Part shown: positions 8,663-13,087 of the stretch, piece by piece
Layout: each line of letters begins with the position of its first letter
Numbering within the stretch: the stretch's first letter is position 1
NCBI RefSeq assembly: GCF_946479605.1
Contig: NZ_CAMLGT010000089.1
Location: 1-13,087 of the forward strand
From: an uncultured Lacibacter sp.
GTDB taxonomy: Bacteria > Bacteroidota > Bacteroidia > Chitinophagales > Chitinophagaceae
Length of the DNA stretch: 13,087 nt
Direction: 5' to 3'
Notes under the pieces: model-generated
Seen by the model: only the letters and a program-made list of their open reading frames with translations
The model's database searches: none
What the model was told of the DNA's origin: nothing
Position numbers and translations under genes: made by a program

Positions 8663-9538
8663 TTAGAACTTTAATGTTTTGGGCAGATATTTTGCCACCA
8701 GCTCTTCATAGTACGGTCTTAATTTTTTCCAATCCGGTGGTTCCGGGCTTTTTGAATAAAGATCATACGGGTTAAACAGCTGCACCCATTTGAGCATGGA
8801 GCGATCATGATCATCGAGCAAATGATCATACGCACCTTCTCTGTGCCATGCATAAAAGGAATGATAACGCAGCATGTACAATCCTTCTTCCGGAATATAA
8901 TCTTTCAGCATCTGGTACACATATTCATCATGTCCCCAGCTCATATCCACATTGCGCAAGCCGCAATTTGGTGCGTACACACCATGCTTCGATTGATAAG
9001 CAGGATTATTATAATCAGGATTGTCAGAAAAGAATTCAGGATACACAACCTTATCGGAATAAGCACAGCCCACCGGGAACGTATCGCCCACCACTGCCCA
9101 TTGCGGCTCGCCAAACAGGCAAAGCACTTTACCCATATCGTGCATTAAACCCACCAGCACCATCCAGTCAGGATGACCATCACGGCGGATCGCTTCCGAT
9201 GTTTGCAACAGGTGCTGCAGCTGATCAAGATCGGTATCAGGATCAGAATCATCCACCAGCTGGTTCAGGAATTCAAAGGCATCCCAAACAGGCATTTCTT
9301 TTTTGTTGAACTGCAAAAACTCATTGCGTTTCTGCTGCACAAATTCATACGTCTGGTATTTGTGGTTGAGCCGGTAAAACTCTTTCACGGTGTCTCTTGC
9401 AGGCTCTTCATAATTCCTGTATTCACCGGTGGCTTTTGCTGTGGCAATAGCTTCCGGATCGGGGTAGCGGCGCAGAAGATCGTCTTCCCACTCATCAAGG
9501 TTATTAAGCGGCACAGCCTCAAAGTTGTTTTTACTCAT
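8663..9538 (-). CDS. miox: Inositol oxygenase (MIOX), animal-like
   Basis: Cytoplasmic di-iron enzyme that cleaves the ring of myo-inositol with O2 to give D-glucuronate (EC 1.13.99.1). Over most of its 291 residues it can be aligned by eye with human MIOX. All six iron ligands are present: H109, H133 and D134 (LMHDMGK), H203 (SWGHDEY), H226 (RYHSFYAWH) and D259 (NPYDLYS), matching human H98, H123, D124, H194, H220 and D253. Substrate-contact equivalents are kept too: R41 (RNY), D96 and D99 (DDSDPD), K137 and S227. The block FGEPQWAVVGDTFPVGC (142-158) is essentially the mammalian sequence. The ATG at 9538 gives MSKNNF and a length close to human MIOX (285). It is the first gene of the susCD operon and is divergent from the LacI-type regulator. 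The glucuronate genes that would follow are not in the window. This gene is the best clue to the substrate of the whole locus. Confidence 0.96.
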   Translation of the reverse strand: MSKNNFEAVPLNNLDEWEDDLLRRYPDPEAIATAKATGEYRNYEEPARDTVKEFYRLNHKYQTYEFVQQKRNEFLQFNKKEMPVWDAFEFLNQLVDDSDPDTDLDQLQHLLQTSEAIRRDGHPDWMVLVGLMHDMGKVLCLFGEPQWAVVGDTFPVGCAYSDKVVYPEFFSDNPDYNNPAYQSKHGVYAPNCGLRNVDMSWGHDEYVYQMLKDYIPEEGLYMLRYHSFYAWHREGAYDHLLDDHDRSMLKWVQLFNPYDLYSKSPEPPDWKKLRPYYEELVAKYLPKTLKF

Positions 9539-9608
9539 AAAGCTTATTTGATTGATTATTGATATGTGTATTGTAAATAGCTGAATGCAGAAGAAGCATT
9601 CGTTTCAA

Positions 9609-9626
9609 TTGCCGGAATGGTGGCAA
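9609..9626. repeat. Interrupted inverted repeat TTGCC-N8-GGCAA
   Basis: Two perfect 5-base arms, TTGCC at 9609-9613 and GGCAA at 9622-9626, flank 8 bases, about 70 bases upstream of the oxygenase ATG. It could be a protein-binding site or a small leader hairpin in the oxygenase transcript. Arms this short arise by chance fairly often, so support is weak. Confidence 0.25.
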
Positions 9627-9751
9627 CGCAGAAAATAGAAAGAAGCCGGAATAGCTTTCTTGTTTCATATGCAGGCAAACCGTTAGTGATTGTTAAGTTA
9701 AAATGACAATAATTTTCCCGATTTTAACCGCTTTCACCGGCAGTTTATTTA

Positions 9752-9765
9752 CGAAACCGTTTTCG
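9752..9765. promoter_or_regulatory. Candidate LacI-family operator
   Basis: CGAAACCGTTTTCG is palindromic at 12 of 14 positions (pattern CGAAA-N-CG-N-TTTCG) with the central CG typical of LacI/CcpA-family operators. It lies 60 bases before the ATG of the LacI-type gene and about 210 bases from the oxygenase ATG. A weaker copy with the same core, AACCGCTT, sits at 9726-9733. The position suits autoregulation of the regulator and control of the divergent operon. The match is seen directly; that this regulator binds it is inference. Confidence 0.55.
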
Positions 9766-9825
9766 GTAACTGATATATTATTACATTGTGCAGCAAGAAC
9801 CCTAAACAATTTGTGCGCTCCTTTT

Positions 9826-10842
9826 ATGAGCAGGATCACCATCAAAACATTAGCGAAACAGTTAGGTCTTTCCATTGCCACTGTTTCAAAAGCATTAAAG
9901 GATAGTCATGAGATAAGTGCCGATACAAAAAGCAAAGTACTGGCGCTTGCCGATGAATTGAATTTTGTTCCCAACCCATACGCCAGCAGTTTACGGAAAC
10001 AAAAAAGCAAAACCATTGCGGTTATTTTACCCGAAGTGGCCGATAACTTTTTTTCGCTTGCCATTAATGGCATACAGGCGGTGGCTGCCACAAAAAACTA
10101 TCATGTGCTGATTTATCTTTCGCACGAGAGTTATGAAATTGAACGGCAAACGGTAAACCATTGCTGCAGCGGACGGGTGGATGGTGTGCTCATCTCCGTA
10201 TCAAACGAAACAAAAGATGCGGCACATATTCAAAAGCTGAAAGAAGAGAACATTCCCCTGGTTTTCTTTGACCGTGAGTTTGAAAATTTTGCAGCCCCAA
10301 AAGTGGTTACAAACGATTATGAATGTGGCTACCTGGCAGGCAAACACATGATTGAAAAAGGATGTAAGCAGCCAGTGTTTCTTTCTACTTCAGAAGCATT
10401 GTCAATTTGCAGCAAACGTTCTGCAGGTTTTACAGCAGCACTTGCCGATGCGGGTTTAAAACAAAAACAAACAGAGTATGTAATAGACTGCAATACCAAT
10501 CTTGAAAAAATATTTGAACAGGTAAAAACAATGCTTGGAAAAAATAAGAACATTGATGGCATTGTGGCGTCGGTTGAAAAACTGGCCATGCAGATCTATC
10601 TTGTTTGTCTTGAAAAGAACATCCGCATACCAGAAGATTTGAAAGTGCTGGCCTTCTCCACACTTGAAACAGCGCCCATCTTAAACCCATCGCTTACCAC
10701 CATTACGCAACCGGCATTCGACATTGGCCGCAACGCAACAGAAATACTGTTTACCTTAATTGAAAAGAAGAAACACCACATTGGTGCTGAAGCAACGGTG
10801 GTGTTACCATCCTCACTCATTGAACGAAACTCAACAAAGTAA
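9826..10842 (+). CDS. LacI/GalR-family transcriptional regulator
   Basis: Cytoplasmic DNA-binding regulator that probably responds to a small ligand of the adjacent pathway. Residues 3-25 (ITIKTLAKQLGLSIATVSKA) are the LacI helix-turn-helix, followed by the hinge region (NPYASSLRKQKSKTIAVILP, about 51-70) and a periplasmic-binding-protein-like sensor domain to residue 338 (RVDGVLIS, FFDREF, TTITQPAFDIGRNATEIL). I chose the ATG at 9826 because it gives MSRITIKTLA and the family's usual length. The frame is open upstream to an ATG at 9703, but those 41 residues are unlike the family and cover the operator candidate. The gene diverges from the oxygenase-susCD operon and converges on the esterase gene, with a hairpin between. 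Inositol, glucuronate or a derivative are possible effectors. The family is certain; the targets and effector are inferred. Confidence 0.95.
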   Translation: MSRITIKTLAKQLGLSIATVSKALKDSHEISADTKSKVLALADELNFVPNPYASSLRKQKSKTIAVILPEVADNFFSLAINGIQAVAATKNYHVLIYLSHESYEIERQTVNHCCSGRVDGVLISVSNETKDAAHIQKLKEENIPLVFFDREFENFAAPKVVTNDYECGYLAGKHMIEKGCKQPVFLSTSEALSICSKRSAGFTAALADAGLKQKQTEYVIDCNTNLEKIFEQVKTMLGKNKNIDGIVASVEKLAMQIYLVCLEKNIRIPEDLKVLAFSTLETAPILNPSLTTITQPAFDIGRNATEILFTLIEKKKHHIGAEATVVLPSSLIERNSTK

Positions 10843-10873
10843 TGTAAACTTTACAGTAATTGTTATTTAATCT

Positions 10874-10917
10874 ATAAAAGATGAACGCCTCGCAAATGCG
10901 AGGCGTTCATCTTTTAT
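10874..10917. terminator. Bidirectional terminator between convergent genes
   Basis: A perfect 20-bp inverted repeat (10874-10893 with 10898-10917) around the loop AAAT. The stem ends in AAAAG/CTTTT on both strands, so it can serve the LacI-type gene (stop 31 bases before it) and the esterase gene (stop 15 bases beyond it). Its symmetry and place between convergent stops make termination in both directions the simplest reading. Confidence 0.85.
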
Positions 10918-10932
10918 GCAACCACACAGTGC

Positions 10933-11826
10933 TTATTTGTTTGGTATCCCCAACGACTTTAAAAACGCCGTAATGGCCTTGTTCACTTCCGAGTTTTTCT
11001 CTTTATCAAACTTACCATGTTCGCCACCGGGCACGGTCATGAATTCTGTTTTTACACCTGCCTGTTTCAGTTTGTTGTACAGGTCAACCGATTGCTGGTA
11101 AGGCACAACAGGATCAGCATCGCCATGTACAATAAATACCGGCGGACTGTTTTTGTTTACATACGTGATTGGTGAAACCGATGCGGCAAACTCTTTATCA
11201 TTTGCCTTGCTGCCCAGCCAGCGTTTAGCTGAGCTGCTGGTAATACGTGGACCATAACCCCAATCCCATACATCGGTAATACCATACTTATCAATAATGG
11301 CAGCTACTTTAATATTCTCTACACCGGGACAGTTACCATCAAAGCGATGATCGTTTGCAAGCAGTCCGGCCATGAGTGCAAGATGACCACCTGCACTGCC
11401 GCCCATTACCACAATCCTGTTTACATCAATGTTCAACTCTTTTGCATGTTTAATTAAATAGATCAATGCACAGCGTGCATCTTCCACCGCAGCAGGTGCA
11501 GTTGTATGTCCTGTTAACCGGTAAGAAATATTGGCAACAGCAAAACCCATTTTAAAGAATGTGTTGAAACCTGTTTGCGATTCACGCACACCTTTGTTCC
11601 AGCCGCCGCCATGAATATTAATCACAACAGGTGTGGTTCCTTTATCGTTGGGCGGAAGATAAATATCCATCTTCCCCTCCCAGTTGGGTGCAGTAGTGTA
11701 CAGCACATTCATTTTTGAAGTAAAGCCTGCGGGCAACTCAACCGGTTTATAGGTAACGGTATCGGCATTCTGTGCACACAAAAAAACGGGCAACAGAAGA
11801 AGAAGAAAAAGATTGATTGTTTTCAT
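10933..11826 (-). CDS. Secreted alpha/beta-hydrolase esterase (BD-FAE/HSL-like)
   Basis: Exported serine esterase of the alpha/beta-hydrolase fold, of the type found beside carbohydrate uptake genes that removes acetyl, feruloyl or similar groups. The signal peptide is residues 1-18 (LFLLLLLPVFLCA). The oxyanion motif is HGGGW (72-76), the nucleophile elbow GGSAGG holds S144, the acid is probably D238 (HGDADPVVP) and the base H270 (GGEHGKF), so the triad is complete. At 297 residues it is a single catalytic domain. It begins 22 bases after the stop of the second SusD-like gene, so the two are probably co-transcribed, and it ends at the shared terminator facing the LacI-type gene. The substrate is not readable from sequence; carbohydrate esterase is the likely role, general lipase/peptidase the alternative. 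Confidence 0.9.
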   Translation of the reverse strand: MKTINLFLLLLLPVFLCAQNADTVTYKPVELPAGFTSKMNVLYTTAPNWEGKMDIYLPPNDKGTTPVVINIHGGGWNKGVRESQTGFNTFFKMGFAVANISYRLTGHTTAPAAVEDARCALIYLIKHAKELNIDVNRIVVMGGSAGGHLALMAGLLANDHRFDGNCPGVENIKVAAIIDKYGITDVWDWGYGPRITSSSAKRWLGSKANDKEFAASVSPITYVNKNSPPVFIVHGDADPVVPYQQSVDLYNKLKQAGVKTEFMTVPGGEHGKFDKEKNSEVNKAITAFLKSLGIPNK

Positions 11827-11848
11827 ACTGATGTATAGCGTTTAAAAA

Positions 11849-13087
11849 TTAATAACTCGGGTTTTGCGGAATCACCAATTGTGTGTTGGTATCAATTTCA
11901 CGCTGCGGAATAGGCAACAGCAAACGTGCTGTGGTAATATTGCCATGCAACTCTGCAATGGTTGGCGTTGGCGGAATATAGCGGCTGTAATGCGCTTCAT
12001 ACTCATCCACATAATGATCTTTGATGCGTTGCACTGCATTTATGGTTGTAAGTGTGGTACCGAAACGTACAAGATCGAACCAACGCTGGTTTTCAAATGC
12101 AAATTCAATTCTACGCTCCTGCGATAATGCTTCTTCAAACTGAGCCACGCTTGTTATGTTTGTCATCGTATAATTTGGCAAGCCTGCACGTGGCCGCACA
12201 CTGTTGATAAGGTCAAGACTTGCCTGCGAATAGCCTTGTGCTTCTGCCAGCATCATTAATATATCAGGGTAACGAAGCACCGGCCAATCGCTTTCGCCAT
12301 CATCAGCCAATACCACCGGGAACAAATATTTTTTTACATATAAACGTTCTGCCGTACTTGTGCCAAAACGTGCAATGAGTGTTGGCTTACGCAGATCACC
12401 ATTGGTCAATGTATCTAACTCTGCGGTGGGGAAATTCAATCCATCGCCATCACCATTGATAACAGTTGAGCCTGTGCCCAACGGACCAAAGTTGTTACCA
12501 AACGGTGAACCCAATCCAAAACCACCTGCTTTAAAACGAACAGCAAACAGTATTTCCGAATTCATTTCATTGGTAATGGAAAATACATTGGCATAACTTG
12601 ACTGTAACGAGTAACCGCTGTTTGCAATTACATCCTGCAGCAATGGAACAGCATCAGCCTTTCGGTTTAAGGTGAGATAAACTTTTGCCAGCAGTCCCTT
12701 CGCTGCCCAGCTTGTGGCACGGCCAAGATCTGCAGCAGGCAGCTGGTTAAACTTAAGTGTGTTCATGTACGTTGATGCAGCAGAAAGATCAGCAACAATT
12801 AACTTGTACATCTCTTCTGCTGAAGAACGGTTCATTGCCTTTGATTCAGCGGGAGTAATTGGTTTATGTACAAGAAACACACCGCCAAACAAACGCACCA
12901 GGTTAAAATAGTGGTACGCACGAATGAACATGGCTTCACCTGCCAGCTGTTTACGATCTGCATCGCTGATGGGAATTGTTATATTCTGTAAGCTGATACT
13001 GCCTGCAGCTGCATCATACACAACACCCAGCCGTTGCAATACAATGTTACAGTTACGAATATTATTGTACGTTGCCAGCCAGTAAGT
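11849..13087 (-). CDS. Second SusD-like lipoprotein, 5' end cut by window
   Basis: Substrate-binding lipoprotein of a second SusC/SusD system; 412 residues are visible and the frame is open through the window end, so the signal peptide and N-terminal part are missing. The visible start TYWLATYNNIRNCNIVLQRL is a typical internal SusD helix, followed by GEAMFIRAYHYFNLVRLFGG, LRYPDILMMLAEAQGY, RRIEFAFENQRWFDLVRFG, and the ending LLPIPQREID...NPSY. A TTG at 13039 is an internal Leu codon, not a start. The sequence differs clearly from the other SusD-like protein here, so this is a separate transporter and not a recent duplicate. Its SusC partner should lie just beyond position 13087. With the esterase downstream it looks like a conventional carbohydrate-uptake unit. 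Confidence 0.95.
   Translation of the reverse strand, partial: TYWLATYNNIRNCNIVLQRLGVVYDAAAGSISLQNITIPISDADRKQLAGEAMFIRAYHYFNLVRLFGGVFLVHKPITPAESKAMNRSSAEEMYKLIVADLSAASTYMNTLKFNQLPAADLGRATSWAAKGLLAKVYLTLNRKADAVPLLQDVIANSGYSLQSSYANVFSITNEMNSEILFAVRFKAGGFGLGSPFGNNFGPLGTGSTVINGDGDGLNFPTAELDTLTNGDLRKPTLIARFGTSTAERLYVKKYLFPVVLADDGESDWPVLRYPDILMMLAEAQGYSQASLDLINSVRPRAGLPNYTMTNITSVAQFEEALSQERRIEFAFENQRWFDLVRFGTTLTTINAVQRIKDHYVDEYEAHYSRYIPPTPTIAELHGNITTARLLLPIPQREIDTNTQLVIPQNPSY

Larger units (their letters stand above)
9539..9825. promoter_or_regulatory. Divergent intergenic region between MIOX operon and LacI-type gene
   Basis: A 287-base gap between two divergent genes must hold the promoters of both. 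I see no convincing gene in it. A plus-strand element TACATTGT (9782-9789) partly fits the Bacteroidota -7 consensus TAnnTTTG and could serve the regulator gene. For the minus-strand operon, TATTTTCT (about 9638-9645 as read on that strand) is a weak partial match without a good upstream element. The operator candidate at 9752-9765 and an interrupted inverted repeat at 9609-9626 lie inside. Confidence 0.5.

Noticed and set aside
8848..9309. A 153-residue plus-strand open frame opposite the oxygenase gene.
   Set aside because: It is antisense to a gene with full MIOX conservation and shows no recognisable domain.
9676..9688. CAAACCGTTAGTG as a third LacI-type operator.
   Set aside because: Only the central CG and a couple of flanking bases are symmetric; too weak to list as a site.
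9703..9825. Upstream ATG at 9703 as start of the LacI-type regulator.
   Set aside because: It adds 41 residues unlike the family, runs across the operator candidate, and the ATG at 9826 gives the standard LacI N-terminus.
13037..13039. TTG at 13039 as start of the second SusD-like gene.
   Set aside because: The frame continues upstream to the window end with SusD-like residues (YNNIRNCNIVLQRL), so this is an internal Leu codon.
1..13087. CRISPR arrays, tRNA or rRNA genes, insertion sequences.
   Set aside because: No repeat-spacer pattern, cloverleaf, rRNA block or transposase-like frame was seen.

Overview
The window looks like chromosomal DNA from a Bacteroidota bacterium. Three things point there: SusC/SusD outer-membrane uptake pairs, a SusD lipoprotein with a lipobox, and the absence of clear Shine-Dalgarno sequences before most starts. 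The protein style (SusC TonB box DVVVVGYG, the LacI-type regulator, the DUF5009 acyltransferase) suggests Chitinophagaceae or a close relative. The family-level placement is inference.

Layout. Positions 1-9538 carry a minus-strand gene string, read from high to low coordinates: an animal-like myo-inositol oxygenase (9538-8663), a SusC-like TonB-dependent receptor (8588-5544), its SusD-like lipoprotein (5544-3853), a strong hairpin with a T-run (about 3786-3815), a secreted purple-acid-phosphatase-type metallophosphatase (3766-2774), a DUF5009/HGSNAT-like membrane acyltransferase (2817-1561), and an SGLT-type sodium/solute symporter (1541 to beyond position 1). A divergent LacI-family regulator lies on the plus strand (9826-10842). 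The 287-base gap between it and the oxygenase gene holds a good LacI-type operator candidate (9752-9765). A 20-bp perfect stem at 10874-10917 separates the regulator from a second, convergent minus-strand unit: a secreted alpha/beta-hydrolase esterase (11826-10933) and, upstream of it, a SusD-like protein that is cut by the window end (13087-11849).

How the genes may work together. The oxygenase keeps every iron ligand and the substrate-contact residues of mammalian MIOX, so its product should be D-glucuronate from myo-inositol. Around it, the SusCD pair would move a bulky or phosphorylated inositol compound across the outer membrane. The exported phosphatase could strip phosphate in the periplasm, and the SGLT-type symporter (the family that includes the SMIT inositol carriers) could bring free inositol into the cytoplasm. 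No glycoside hydrolase or polysaccharide lyase is visible, so this does not read as an ordinary glycan locus. My main hypothesis is an inositol or inositol-phosphate utilisation locus built on a SusCD chassis and controlled by the LacI-type regulator. The individual family calls are strong; the pathway assembly is inference. Glucuronate-processing genes are not in the window.
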